Assembly (NCBI RefSeq): GCF_900113305.1
Contig: NZ_FOOW01000005.1
Span: 1-64,000, forward strand
Direction of reading: 5' to 3'
Source: Prevotella sp. KH2C16
GTDB taxonomy: Bacteria; Bacteroidota; Bacteroidia; Bacteroidales; Bacteroidaceae
Length of the DNA: 64,000 bases
A model generated the notes under the pieces. It saw nothing but the letters and a program-made list of their open reading frames with translations, searched no databases and was not told the DNA's origin. Shown one piece after another: positions 25,361-34,356 of this stretch. Each line of letters starts with the position of its first letter. Within the stretch, counting starts at the first letter, position 1. The position numbers were made by a program, and so were the translations under genes.

Positions 25361-26476
25361 TTAGAACCGGAACGATACCTCTACATCGAAGATGCCATAA
25401 TTGTGGTCGGCAAGGCTTCTGTCGTTCACGAAGGCGTATTCCGCACCAATCTGGAAGTTCTTGTGGAACAGGTAGTCGGCCCCGATTTCATATAGGGTCT
25501 TCTGTTTGCTGGAGTCTCCCGTGGGCTGATACATATCGTAGCGTGCTTTCACATGAACCTTCTGCTTGACGACAGGAGCTATGACCAGGGCGTAGACTCC
25601 TTGTGCCTTGTCGCCGTCGGTGCCGAGGTCGCAGTTGGTGGAGGTGGCATCGTTGGTGTTCGAGAGTGCCTTGCTGAAGGCAAGTCCCGTAGAGTGGGCA
25701 TACTCCGAGCGGAAGGTCCAGTCGTCTACGAAATACTCAGCGGAGAACGCATAGCGGCGTTGCTGGAGCTTGCGGACTCCGCTTCCGCCGCCGTTGTCCG
25801 TCCAGGTGCCTTTGCGGGCATAGCTTCCCGTCCAGCCGAAGGCACCCAGGCGCATGCCGGGGACCGGCATCACCCATACGCCGCCGATGATGTTTTTCTG
25901 TTCGTCAACATCTTTCACATTGATACCTTGGCCGTTAAATACTCCGACCTGATAATGAATCAGATTGCGGCCGTTGGCATTCTTGAGAAAGTCTCCCTGG
26001 AATTGCAGTCCAATGTCGCGGCCGTTAGAGCTATGTGCTCCCGCGCGGTCAGAGAATCCCGCTAATTTCTGGACTACTTGGCTATATCCCATGAACCCCT
26101 GATCAATCGGGTTCATCGGATTCTCATAAGTGAACGGATTCTTGAACTGCCCGATTTTTACGCGGAAGAAATCGTACTTCTGCCACTCGGCAAAGAGATC
26201 AACGACTTTAGGTGAGCTTCCAAGGGTGGAGGTATTGCCGTTAAATTGAATCTGCGCCTTCCAGTAGAAGTCTTTCAGAACGCGGCCGTCCAGAGAAACA
26301 CGGGCAATCCTGAGATTGAAAGAATTACTCTTTGCATCTTCCTGACTGCTGGACTGATATTGAACTATGCCGTAGCCGGAAAGTTTGACATTGTTAATCC
26401 AAGCCTGTTTCTTTTCCTGTGCATTGGTAGAAATAGCGATGAAAGCCAATAATGCGATGATAATACCTTTTTTCAT
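25361..26476 (-). CDS. Outer-membrane porin, OprO/OprP (phosphate-selective) type
   Basis: 371 residues from the ATG at 26474-26476, which gives a standard signal peptide (MKKGIIIALLAFIAISTNAQ); a longer reading to 26560 would extend through the promoter. The mature protein is beta-strand-rich with alternating hydrophobic residues, contains the family features LSGYGIVQYQ, RIARVSLDGRVLKDFYWKAQ and GQFKNPFTYENPMNP, and ends in the outer-membrane terminal Phe (VEVSFRF). It forms a passive channel in the outer membrane. Phosphate or polyphosphate selectivity is known for Pseudomonas members only and is not assured here. Confidence 0.85.
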   Translation of the reverse strand: MKKGIIIALLAFIAISTNAQEKKQAWINNVKLSGYGIVQYQSSSQEDAKSNSFNLRIARVSLDGRVLKDFYWKAQIQFNGNTSTLGSSPKVVDLFAEWQKYDFFRVKIGQFKNPFTYENPMNPIDQGFMGYSQVVQKLAGFSDRAGAHSSNGRDIGLQFQGDFLKNANGRNLIHYQVGVFNGQGINVKDVDEQKNIIGGVWVMPVPGMRLGAFGWTGSYARKGTWTDNGGGSGVRKLQQRRYAFSAEYFVDDWTFRSEYAHSTGLAFSKALSNTNDATSTNCDLGTDGDKAQGVYALVIAPVVKQKVHVKARYDMYQPTGDSSKQKTLYEIGADYLFHKNFQIGAEYAFVNDRSLADHNYGIFDVEVSFRF

Positions 26477-26520
26477 ATGGGGTTTAGTTAGTAATCCGAT
26501 CGTAATACATATTTCACTTG

Positions 26521-26528
26521 CAAAGATA
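26521..26528 (-). promoter_or_regulatory. -7 element of the porin promoter
   Basis: Minus strand TATCTTTG, 44 bases before the chosen ATG. It lies inside the longer possible N-terminal extension, which supports the shorter start. Confidence 0.55.
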
Positions 26529-26569
26529 AGAATCTTTTTTGAAAACTTGGGAGTTTTCATTAAGAAAAA

Positions 26570-28000
26570 TCAAATTGGCTGCCGTTTTATAAGTTGTACT
26601 ACATTCTCTACATGCGGTGTGTGCGGGAACATGTCTACTGGTTGAACTTGAGCAACTTTGTACATGGGGGCGAGCAGGGCCAGGTCGCGTGCCTGAGTGG
26701 CAGGATTGCAACTTACATAGACGATTCTTGCGGGAGCTGCATTCATTATAACTTTTATTACATCGGGATGCATGCCGGCGCGGGGAGGGTCGGTGATGAT
26801 TACATCTGGCCGGCCATGCTGTTTGATGAAATCATCTGTAAGTATATTTTTCATATCACCGGCATAGAAAAGAGTGTTGGCAATACCGTTTAATCGGCTG
26901 TTCTCCTTTGCGTCTTCGATGGCTTCGGGCACATATTCAATTCCGATAACTTTCTTAGCCTTGTGGGCAATAAAGTTTGCAATAGTGCCAGTACCTGTAT
27001 ACAGGTCGTAGACGAGCTCATAGCCAGACAATTCTGCAAAATGGCGGGCTATGCAATACAGATGGTATGCCTGATCAGTATTAGTCTGGTAGAAACTCTT
27101 GGGGCCAACCTTGAATTTCAGGTTTTCCATAGTTTCATAGATATAATCCGTACCCCTGAAGGTTATTAGTTCCTGATCACTAATAGTGTCGTTCCCTTTT
27201 TGATTATCAACATAAATTAAGGAGCTGATTTGTGGAAACTGATTGGAAATATGCAGCAGTAATTCCTTGGCTTTTTCATCGTCGCCTTCTTCATCGTAGT
27301 GGAATTGTACAATGAGCATCCACTCTCCTGTGTTTGAATTGCGGAATATTAAATCACGGAGAAGTCCGTGCTGTTCTCGGATATTATAAAAAGTCATACC
27401 GGTTTTCCGGGCATACTCAAAGACCTCATTGCGCACCAGATTATGGAAGTCATCCATTAGCCAGCATTTTTCAATGGGATAGACTTTGTCGAATGCTCCT
27501 GTAATATGCAAGCCTATAGCACCGCCTGCCAATCCTGAGTTTTCAGGGAGTTCTTTTAGTTCTTCCTTTGTATACCAACGCTTTTCGCTGCATCCGTATT
27601 CTTGCTTGTTTCTATATTCCTTGGTCTTTACAGAACCTAAAATGGAATGAAATTCAGGAAGTTCAATCTTGCCGATTCTGCTTAATTGGTCATAGACTTG
27701 TTGCTGTTTGGCTTTTAATTGTTCCTCATAAGGCAGATTCTGCCACTTGCATCCTCCGCAAATTCCAAAATGCTGACATATAGGGTTCTCACGGACATTG
27801 CTGTATTTGATAAATTTAATGGCTTCTGCCTCGCAATAGCGATGTTTCTTCTTGATTATTTGGAGGTTTACAATATCTCCAGGAACGACAAATGGCACAA
27901 ATATGACCATGTCGCCTACATGGGTAATACATTTGCCTTCAGCTGCGACAGCCTCAATCGTAACATTTTCTAATAAAGGCAGAGATTTCTTCCTACTCAT
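26570..28000 (-). CDS. rlmD: 23S rRNA (uracil-5-)-methyltransferase, RumA/RlmD family
   Basis: 476 residues. The N-terminal TRAM domain (~8-65) is followed by the iron-sulphur cysteines C75, C81 and C84 (CQHFGICGGC). The SAM-binding domain has VYDLYTGTGTIANFIA; the catalytic region reads TDPPRAGMHPDV and, with the nucleophilic Cys, VYVSCNPATQARDL. The enzyme methylates C5 of uridine in 23S rRNA (U1939 in E. coli numbering) using S-adenosylmethionine. Bacteroidota members may serve a different uridine, so the position is inferred from the family. Monocistronic, with its own -7 box directly upstream. Confidence 0.9.
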   Translation of the reverse strand: MSRKKSLPLLENVTIEAVAAEGKCITHVGDMVIFVPFVVPGDIVNLQIIKKKHRYCEAEAIKFIKYSNVRENPICQHFGICGGCKWQNLPYEEQLKAKQQQVYDQLSRIGKIELPEFHSILGSVKTKEYRNKQEYGCSEKRWYTKEELKELPENSGLAGGAIGLHITGAFDKVYPIEKCWLMDDFHNLVRNEVFEYARKTGMTFYNIREQHGLLRDLIFRNSNTGEWMLIVQFHYDEEGDDEKAKELLLHISNQFPQISSLIYVDNQKGNDTISDQELITFRGTDYIYETMENLKFKVGPKSFYQTNTDQAYHLYCIARHFAELSGYELVYDLYTGTGTIANFIAHKAKKVIGIEYVPEAIEDAKENSRLNGIANTLFYAGDMKNILTDDFIKQHGRPDVIITDPPRAGMHPDVIKVIMNAAPARIVYVSCNPATQARDLALLAPMYKVAQVQPVDMFPHTPHVENVVQLIKRQPI

Positions 28001-28019
28001 AAAACTTTGAATTTATATG

Positions 28020-28027
28020 CAAAGTTA
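28020..28027 (-). promoter_or_regulatory. -7 element of the rlmD promoter
   Basis: Minus strand TAACTTTG, 19 bases before the rlmD start; -33 not evident. Confidence 0.5.
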
Positions 28028-28129
28028 CAAAAATATTGTGAATTTACATTGGCTGTGTTTGTTTTTTATAAATGTTATTGTAAACAATCTAAAATGCAAA
28101 CTCGACCTTACAATTTTTCAATTAAATAA

Positions 28130-28161
28130 TTTGTATATAATAAATAATTAATGTACCTTTG
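28130..28161 (+). promoter_or_regulatory. Promoter of ppdK
   Basis: TTTG at 28130-28133, spacer of exactly 20, TACCTTTG at 28154-28161. Full consensus for the primary Bacteroidota sigma factor; leader of about 40 bases. Confidence 0.8.
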
Positions 28162-28208
28162 CAGTAGGAAATATAAATGACATTAAATTATATATTTAAA
28201 AACCAACT

Positions 28209-30932
28209 ATGAGCGAAAAAAGAGTATATCTCTTCGGTAATGGACAAGCTGAAGGGAACGCATCAATGCGTGAACAACTTGGTGGTAAGGGAGCTAACCT
28301 TGCTGAAATGAATTTAATAGGTGTGCCTGTCCCTCCTGGATTCACCATTACTACTGATACTTGCAATGAATACTATAAAGTAGGACAGGAGCAAATAGTA
28401 GAGATTTTGAAGGATGATGTTGCTGGTGCTGTCCGACATATTGAGGCTTTAATGAATTCCAGATTTGGTGATGCTGAAAATCCTCTGCTTGTCAGTGTGC
28501 GTTCGGGAGCTCGCGCATCCATGCCCGGCATGATGGATACCATTCTTAATTTAGGCTTGAATGACGAGGTTGCAGAGGGGATGGTAAAAAAGACAAGTAA
28601 CCCCCATTTCGTTTACGATTCATATCGTCGTTTCGTTCAGATGTACGGCGATGTGGTGCTTGAGATGAAGCCCGTAAACAAGGAGGACATAGACCCGTTT
28701 GAAGAAATAATAGAGACTGTCAAGGCCGAGCGCGGTGTCAAGTTGGATAAGGATCTTAGCGTTGATGAACTGAAGAAGTTAGTGAGACTTTTTAAAGCGG
28801 CTATTAAGGAGCGTACAGGTAAGGATTTTCCCAATGACCCTATAGAGCAGCTTTGGGGAGCTATTTGCGCAGTATTCCGCAGCTGGATGAACGATCGCGC
28901 CATCCTTTACCGCAAGATGGAAGGCATCCCGGACGAATGGGGCACGGCCGTCTCCGTAATGGCAATGGTATTTGGCAATATGGGAGAAACCTCTGCGACA
29001 GGTGTTTGCTTTAGTCGTGATGCCGGCAATGGCGAGAACCTTTTCAATGGTGAGTATCTTGTAAATGCACAGGGTGAGGATGTCGTTGCTGGCATCCGTA
29101 CTCCACAGCAGATTACCAAAATCGGTTCACAGCGATGGGCCCAGCGGATTGGTATTTCAGAAGAGGAGCGTGCTGTCAAGTATCCTTCCATGGAAGAAGC
29201 TATGCCGGAAATTTATAGGCAATTAGATGAAATTCAGGATAAATTGGAGCACCACTATCATGATATGCAAGATATGGAGTTTACTGTGCAGGAGGGCAAA
29301 CTCTGGTTCCTTCAGACTCGCAACGGAAAGCGTACAGGCACGGCAATGGTCAAGATTGCAATGGACTTGCTGCACGAAGGGATGATTGACGAGGAGACGG
29401 CTATCATGCGTTGTGAGCCCCAGAAACTGGACGAATTACTCCATCCTGTATTTGACAAACTGGCGCTTCAAAAGGCTGAAGTTATTACACAAGGCCTTCC
29501 TGCAAGTCCTGGTGCAGCTTGTGGTCAGATTGTCTTTCATGCGGATGATGCTCAGGCATGGCATAAAGATGGTCATAAGGTGATCATGGTCCGTATAGAA
29601 ACCTCTCCGGAAGATTTAGCCGGTATGTCAGCTGCAGAGGGAATCCTGACTGCTCGTGGAGGCATGACATCTCATGCGGCAGTAGTCGCTCGTGGTATGG
29701 GTAAGTGCTGTGTATCCGGTGCTGGTGCTATTAATGTAGACTACAGATCAAAGACCGTTGAAATTGATGGCGTCAAATACAGAGAAGGAGACTATATATC
29801 CTTGAATGGCTCTACGGGACAGGTTTATGCCGGGGAAGTGCCGACAAAGGCTGCGGAGCTTAGTGGGGACTTTAAGGAATTAATGGATCTCTGCGACAAA
29901 TATACCCGCCTACAGGTCCGTACAAATGCCGATACTCCACACGATGCACTTGTGGCTCGTTCTTTTGGTGCCAAAGGAATAGGCCTGACTCGTACAGAAC
30001 ATATGTTCTTCGAGGATAAGAAAATCATCGCTATGCGCGAGATGATTCTTGCCGAAAATGGAGAAGAAAGAGAAAAGGCATTAAATAAGCTTCTGCCATA
30101 TCAGAAGGCGGACTTCAAGGGCATTCTTGAGGCTATGGACGGGCTTCCTGTGAATATTCGCTTGCTGGACCCCCCCCTGCATGAGTTTGTCCCCCATGAC
30201 AAGGAAGGCCAGCAACAGATGGCTGATGAGATGGGAGTTTCCTTGGAAACCATCAAGCGGCGTGTGGAATCTTTAGCAGAGAATAATCCTATGCTGGGGC
30301 ATCGTGGCTGCCGTTTGGGCATCACTTTTCCGGAAATAACGGCGATGCAGACTCGCGCTATTATCAGTGCGGCCTGTGAACTGAAACAGGAAGGCAAAAA
30401 TCCGAAACCGGAAATAATGGTTCCTTTAATCGGTACGGTAGCGGAGTTCCGTCAGCAAAAGGCAGTAATCTTGAAAAGTGCCCGTCGTACATTCGACCAG
30501 TATGGATTCAAGATAGACTTTGAGATTGGTACAATGATAGAAATTCCTCGTGCAGCCCTTACTGCCGACAAAATTGCCAGTGAGGCGCAGTATTTCTCGT
30601 TTGGGACGAATGACCTTACACAGATGACTTTCGGATATTCTCGTGATGATATAGCAAGTTTCTTGCCTGTATACCTTGAGCAAAAGATCTTGAAGGTCGA
30701 TCCATTCCAAGTTCTTGATCAGGAGGGTGTGGGGCAGTTGGTAAAAATGGCTGTCGATAAAGGCCGCGAGGTTCGTCCGACACTCCGTACGGGTATATGT
30801 GGTGAGCATGGTGGCGAGCCAACATCTGTTAAGTTCTGTGCCAAGATAGGTATGAATTATGCAAGCTGTTCTCCATTCCGTGTGCCAATTGCCCGGCTGG
30901 CAGCCGCGCAGGCAGCGGTGGAAGAAAGGTAG
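28209..30932 (+). CDS. ppdK: Pyruvate, phosphate dikinase
   Basis: 907 residues. It interconverts pyruvate + ATP + Pi and phosphoenolpyruvate + AMP + PPi. The N-terminal ATP-grasp domain begins ~residue 20 (GGKGANLAEM); the swivelling phosphohistidine domain has GGMTSHAAVVARGMGKCCV with the catalytic His at residue 489; the C-terminal PEP/pyruvate TIM barrel ends with GICGEHGGEP, holding the catalytic Cys. About 30 residues longer than the 874-residue clostridial enzyme. In anaerobic Bacteroidota it links PEP and pyruvate with PPi, so it works naturally with the membrane pyrophosphatase at 19627. Single-gene transcript with a consensus promoter and a terminator. Confidence 0.96.
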   Translation: MSEKRVYLFGNGQAEGNASMREQLGGKGANLAEMNLIGVPVPPGFTITTDTCNEYYKVGQEQIVEILKDDVAGAVRHIEALMNSRFGDAENPLLVSVRSGARASMPGMMDTILNLGLNDEVAEGMVKKTSNPHFVYDSYRRFVQMYGDVVLEMKPVNKEDIDPFEEIIETVKAERGVKLDKDLSVDELKKLVRLFKAAIKERTGKDFPNDPIEQLWGAICAVFRSWMNDRAILYRKMEGIPDEWGTAVSVMAMVFGNMGETSATGVCFSRDAGNGENLFNGEYLVNAQGEDVVAGIRTPQQITKIGSQRWAQRIGISEEERAVKYPSMEEAMPEIYRQLDEIQDKLEHHYHDMQDMEFTVQEGKLWFLQTRNGKRTGTAMVKIAMDLLHEGMIDEETAIMRCEPQKLDELLHPVFDKLALQKAEVITQGLPASPGAACGQIVFHADDAQAWHKDGHKVIMVRIETSPEDLAGMSAAEGILTARGGMTSHAAVVARGMGKCCVSGAGAINVDYRSKTVEIDGVKYREGDYISLNGSTGQVYAGEVPTKAAELSGDFKELMDLCDKYTRLQVRTNADTPHDALVARSFGAKGIGLTRTEHMFFEDKKIIAMREMILAENGEEREKALNKLLPYQKADFKGILEAMDGLPVNIRLLDPPLHEFVPHDKEGQQQMADEMGVSLETIKRRVESLAENNPMLGHRGCRLGITFPEITAMQTRAIISAACELKQEGKNPKPEIMVPLIGTVAEFRQQKAVILKSARRTFDQYGFKIDFEIGTMIEIPRAALTADKIASEAQYFSFGTNDLTQMTFGYSRDDIASFLPVYLEQKILKVDPFQVLDQEGVGQLVKMAVDKGREVRPTLRTGICGEHGGEPTSVKFCAKIGMNYASCSPFRVPIARLAAAQAAVEER

Positions 30933-30953
30933 TCCTTAAAAACTTAATTTGTG

Positions 30954-30983
30954 TGAGGCAGGATTCTTGGGAGTTCTGCCTCA
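30954..30983 (+). terminator. Terminator of ppdK
   Basis: TGAGGCAG (30954-30961) pairs with CTGCCTCA (30976-30983), followed by TATTTCTTGT; 21 bases after the stop. Confidence 0.65.
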
Positions 30984-30989
30984 TATTTC

Positions 30990-31020
30990 TTGTATATCTC
31001 GGGAAAAAAATGTATCTTTG
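30990..31020 (+). promoter_or_regulatory. Promoter of the 31046-32190 gene pair
   Basis: TTG at 30990-30992, 20-base spacer, TATCTTTG at 31013-31020; start codon 25 bases later. Confidence 0.7.
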
Positions 31021-31045
31021 CATCCAATTAGAATTCTAAAGCTTG

Positions 31046-31546
31046 ATGAGAAGGTTTCTTATATTATTCTGTTTGTGTGTGGTTGTTGTTGCAAATGCGG
31101 CGGGGAATGAGTTTGTAAGTGTTGATTTCGGCACTTCTCGCCATGATGCTTTGTCCATATTCAAAGCAAGGTTCGGGGAGCCTAATGCTATTGAGGGAGA
31201 CAATTTAGTTTACTATGACTTGACGATTAATGGATACTATTTTAGCAAAATAGTATTCGGATTTGAATCGAAGCAGACGGGCGACTATTTCAATGAAGCC
31301 CGCTTTTTTATGGTTGCACCATCTCGTCCGATGGCTGTTGCGGATAGGGATACACTTGCCTGCGACTTAAGTAGGAAATATAGCATGACATATGATTTTG
31401 AGGAAAATGGTAATAAGTTTTATAAGGGTGGGGTGGCTCCATCTGGAATAGGACATCTTTTTACGCTCTCTACGCATCGCCGTGAGGGGAAGTGGACAAC
31501 GGAATTGCGTTTCGGAGCATTTCATAAGCTTATTAGAAAACAATGA
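31046..31546 (+). CDS. Exported protein of unknown function
   Basis: 166 residues from the ATG at 31046; the TTG one codon upstream is a weaker choice. A signal peptide (MRRFLILFCLCVVVVANA) predicts export. The mature part is a compact alpha/beta sequence (SVDFGTSRHDALSIFKARFG, then YYDLTINGYYFSKIVFGF) reminiscent of small periplasmic domains, but no family is recognised. Its TGA overlaps the ATG of the next gene by four bases, so the two exported products are translationally coupled and probably act together. Confidence 0.7.
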   Translation: MRRFLILFCLCVVVVANAAGNEFVSVDFGTSRHDALSIFKARFGEPNAIEGDNLVYYDLTINGYYFSKIVFGFESKQTGDYFNEARFFMVAPSRPMAVADRDTLACDLSRKYSMTYDFEENGNKFYKGGVAPSGIGHLFTLSTHRREGKWTTELRFGAFHKLIRKQ

Positions 31547-32190
31547 AAAGACTATTAATCCTGTTTTTGCTATCGTTATCTATGATGTCTCTCTCTGCAA
31601 AATCAGTTAGAGAGATGTGGCTGTCTATGCCTGATTCCATTATACCTTATTTAAATAATAACCAGAGAATCGAATTGGTAGACTTTGTCAATCTCAATGT
31701 GAAATCCGAAGTAAACAATCTGTTAGGGGACAGTACCGTACTGGATACATTGTCGATAGATTATTTGCATTTGACGGTCAACCCTTCCGTAAGGATTGAA
31801 TTGAAAATGCTACCTTTCACTAATGCGGATTCTATATTGTGTATGATAAAGACTTTGAATGGCCCGGAATTTGAGAGTATCATAGATTTTTATGACAAAG
31901 ATTGGAAAAGATTGCCATCAGATGCGATGTTTGATGGTGTCGGCCTCACCGGTCTCAGGGATAATTTTGCCTTTATTCCAGACACTCTTTCGAAGAAGAG
32001 ACAGGCTGGTTTTGAAGGTGTACTGGATCCTGTCTTAATGTATGCGTCGCTAAATCCGACAACTAATGAGATTATCTTCTCTCTATCCCTTCCCTTAATG
32101 AGTGAAAGGGAAAAGCAGTCAATAAGAGAGATATTTTTGCCAAAAAAGTTTAAATGGACTGGGAAAGTGTTTAAAAGTGTTATGATTTAA
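31543..32190 (+). CDS. DUF3256-family exported protein
   Basis: 215 residues with a signal peptide (MKRLLILFLLSLSMMSLSA). The mature sequence begins KSVREMWLSMPDSIIPYLN and continues NNQRIELVDFVN, the pattern of the Bacteroidales family DUF3256, which has no known function. It is coupled to the preceding exported protein by an ATGA overlap. No lipobox or membrane anchor is seen, so a periplasmic location is likely. Confidence 0.78.
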   Translation: MKRLLILFLLSLSMMSLSAKSVREMWLSMPDSIIPYLNNNQRIELVDFVNLNVKSEVNNLLGDSTVLDTLSIDYLHLTVNPSVRIELKMLPFTNADSILCMIKTLNGPEFESIIDFYDKDWKRLPSDAMFDGVGLTGLRDNFAFIPDTLSKKRQAGFEGVLDPVLMYASLNPTTNEIIFSLSLPLMSEREKQSIREIFLPKKFKWTGKVFKSVMI

Positions 32191-32209
32191 AGCAAATTTG
32201 CGCAGTTTG

Positions 32210-32241
32210 TTTGGAGTTTCACACAAGATGTGCTATATTTG
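32210..32241 (+). promoter_or_regulatory. Strong promoter with no coding gene directly downstream
   Basis: TTTG at 32210-32213, 20-base spacer, TATATTTG at 32234-32241: full consensus. The nearest downstream start codon is 290 bases away, beyond a terminator. Confidence 0.65.
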
Positions 32242-32246
32242 CATCG

Positions 32247-32315
32247 TGTTTTTCATGGTATTAGATTATTAAGGTTAAGAAAAGATTGGTTGTCGTGAGA
32301 CAATCAATTTTTTTA
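32247..32315 (+). ncRNA. Candidate small RNA of about 70 nt
   Basis: Defined by the consensus promoter at 32210-32241 and the intrinsic terminator at 32285-32314, with no open reading frame of useful length between. It could be a free small RNA or a terminated leader. No known RNA family is recognised. Confidence 0.4.
32285..32314 (+). terminator. Intrinsic terminator of the candidate small RNA
   Basis: ATTGGTTGTC (32285-32294), GTGA loop, GACAATCAAT (32299-32308), then T6: ten pairs including one G-U. Confidence 0.8.
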
Positions 32316-32499
32316 TTATGTGTTCTTGGCCTGTCTTTATGAAAGGTGTTAAGAACATCCTTTTGATGGTTATAGATGACATTGGGAGCTGTTAAGATGA
32401 CTTAGATATTTTGCAGCCTATCCATTCTGGATCTTCCTTGTTTTGTATGACTTATGAAAAAATAATCTAAAAAAGCTTTTTATTCACAGCCTTTTTCCG

Positions 32500-32507
32500 T
32501 ATCTTTG
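32500..32507 (+). promoter_or_regulatory. -7 element of the transporter-rsmE operon
   Basis: TATCTTTG, 24 bases before the ATG at 32532. Confidence 0.6.
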
Positions 32508-32531
32508 CATTTGTACAAAAAAATAGTAACT

Positions 32532-33797
32532 ATGAATCTGAAGATTAGACTAATCCTGCTGAGTTTTTTGCAGTATGCCGTGTGGGGAGCTTACCTTACA
32601 TCAATGGGAAGGTATCTGGGTAATCTTGGCCTCGGCACTCATATCGGGTGGTTTTATTCAATGCAAGGTGTTGTATCTATCTTTATGCCTGCTATTATGG
32701 GTATAATTGCAGATAGATGGATAGCTTCTCAAAAGGTATTGGGGTTATGCCATCTGTTTGCCGGTATCTTTATGATAGCTACAGCATATTATGGCTATCT
32801 GGCTGGTACGGATACCCAGTTTGGCATAATCTTTACATTGTATTCATTAAGTGTCGCTTTCTTTATGCCGACCATTGCATTGAGTAATTCTGTAGCTTAT
32901 TTCTGCTTGACGGATGCAGGACTTGATACAGTAAAGGATTTTCCGCCAATCAGGGTTTTTGGCACTATTGGTTTTATCTGCTCCATGTGGTTCGTAGATA
33001 TTATGAAGTTCCAGATTGACCAAAATCAGTTTGTAACATCGGGTATTTTGAGTATCATCCTCTTTCTTTATACATTCACATTGCCAAATTGTACGACTGT
33101 GAAAGATGGGAAGCAGAAAACTCTTGCAGAGGTTTTTGGACTGAAAGCATTTGCTCTGTTCAAGCAGAGGAAAATGGCTATATTCTTTATTTTCTCGATG
33201 ATGCTTGGCGTAAGTCTTCAGATAACTAATGGATTTGCCAACCCGTTTATCTTTAGTTTTGGGGCAGACCCTCAGTATGCATCAACCTTTGGTGTTCAGC
33301 ATGCGAATATTCTGATTTCACTTTCACAGATTAGCGAGACTTGTTGTATTCTGTTGATTCCATTTTTCATGAAGCGTTATGGAATTAAGAATGTCATGCT
33401 GATTGCAATGTTTGCCTGGGTACTTCGCTTTGGACTATTCGGTCTGGGGAATCCTGGAAGTGGGGTCTGGATGTTTGTTCTTTCAATGCTTGTCTACGGT
33501 GTCGCATTTGATTTCTTCAATATATCAGGCTCATTATTCGTAGATAAGTCTACCGAGCCAGACATTCGTTCAAGTGCCCAGGGATTGTTTATGTTAATGA
33601 CCAATGGCGTCGGGGCAACGATCGGCACTTTAGCTGCACAGGCCATTATTAATACATATACTCATGCAGAAGTTGTAGATGGCAATATACTTACCGTTGG
33701 TGATTGGCCTACCTGTTGGTTTATCTTTGCTGGATATGCACTACTTGTCGGAATAACCTTTGCATTAGTATTCAATCCGAAAGAAAAAGCAATATAG
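32532..33797 (+). CDS. MFS nucleoside:H+ symporter-family transporter (NupG/XapB-like)
   Basis: 421 residues, about 12 membrane helices. The N-terminus MNLKIRLILLSFLQYAVWGAYL and the loop MQGVVSIFMPAIMGIIADRWIASQK are typical of the nucleoside:H+ symporter subfamily in Bacteroidota. It would import nucleosides across the inner membrane; exact substrates are not visible. The ATG at 32532 was chosen because the upstream extension begins with TTG inside the promoter -7 box. It is first of a three-gene operon; the next start is 4 bases beyond its stop. Confidence 0.85.
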   Translation: MNLKIRLILLSFLQYAVWGAYLTSMGRYLGNLGLGTHIGWFYSMQGVVSIFMPAIMGIIADRWIASQKVLGLCHLFAGIFMIATAYYGYLAGTDTQFGIIFTLYSLSVAFFMPTIALSNSVAYFCLTDAGLDTVKDFPPIRVFGTIGFICSMWFVDIMKFQIDQNQFVTSGILSIILFLYTFTLPNCTTVKDGKQKTLAEVFGLKAFALFKQRKMAIFFIFSMMLGVSLQITNGFANPFIFSFGADPQYASTFGVQHANILISLSQISETCCILLIPFFMKRYGIKNVMLIAMFAWVLRFGLFGLGNPGSGVWMFVLSMLVYGVAFDFFNISGSLFVDKSTEPDIRSSAQGLFMLMTNGVGATIGTLAAQAIINTYTHAEVVDGNILTVGDWPTCWFIFAGYALLVGITFALVFNPKEKAI

Positions 33798-33801
33798 CTA
33801 T

Positions 33802-34356
33802 ATGTCTCGAATAAGGCTGAAATATAAGTGTGTAACAGAGATCGTTGGCTCCGATAATCAGGGAATCTTGGTGCTTGTCAATGAAGAAGAGACATTGCAA
33901 GTATCCATTCCCTGTGATAGGTATACAACCTATTATTTCGGTCTCAGAGATTCGGCAACACTGAATTGTAGCCGATTTCTGCCAGAGGTTTTGGTTCGCC
34001 TTTTTAAGTCTGAGACGGATATGCATTTTGAAATCAGAATAGAAGATATTCGGGGAGGAGAGTATCTCTCCAGAATTTATAATATGAAGACTCTGGAAAT
34101 GCTGCCTATACAAATTACGGACGCAGTCCTTTTATCTAGGATTAGTGGTGTTCCCATCTATATTGATGAGGTGCTTATGCGGAAACAGAGTGCAGAGTTC
34201 CATAAAGATAGTCATGGATTAAAGTTGCCGATAAACGCACTAAGTCTTGACATGCTTGAAAAGGCGATGGACCAGGCTGTCAGCGAAGAAAACTACGAGT
34301 TGGCCTCAATGCTGAAAGAAGAAATAGATCACAGAAAAAATAATCTGCAAGAATGA
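33802..34356 (+). CDS. Bifunctional nuclease-like (DUF151) protein with C-terminal UvrB/UvrC motif
   Basis: 184 residues. Residues ~1-135 look like the BFN/DUF151 domain (IVGSDNQGILVLVNEEE, then ISGVPIYIDEVLM); residues ~149-180 are a UVR motif (LEKAMDQAVSEENYELASML) as in UvrB/UvrC, a helical hairpin for protein contact. The combination is common in Bacteroidota; nuclease activity is known for plant and a few bacterial relatives and not proven for this group. It sits between the nucleoside transporter and rsmE, the stop overlapping the rsmE start by four bases (ATGA). Confidence 0.82.
   Translation: MSRIRLKYKCVTEIVGSDNQGILVLVNEEETLQVSIPCDRYTTYYFGLRDSATLNCSRFLPEVLVRLFKSETDMHFEIRIEDIRGGEYLSRIYNMKTLEMLPIQITDAVLLSRISGVPIYIDEVLMRKQSAEFHKDSHGLKLPINALSLDMLEKAMDQAVSEENYELASMLKEEIDHRKNNLQE

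Larger units (their letters stand above)
32191..32531. other. Non-coding gap with two promoters and one terminator
   Basis: No protein gene. It holds a consensus promoter (32210-32241) followed within ~75 bases by an intrinsic terminator (32285-32314), then a hairpin TGTTCTT...AAGAACA (about 32322-32357), unassigned sequence, and the promoter of the transporter operon (32500-32507). Confidence 0.6.

Noticed and set aside
30176-30182. C run in ppdK
   Set aside because: Codes for Pro-Pro in a conserved segment of an essential-type enzyme; no sign of slippage.
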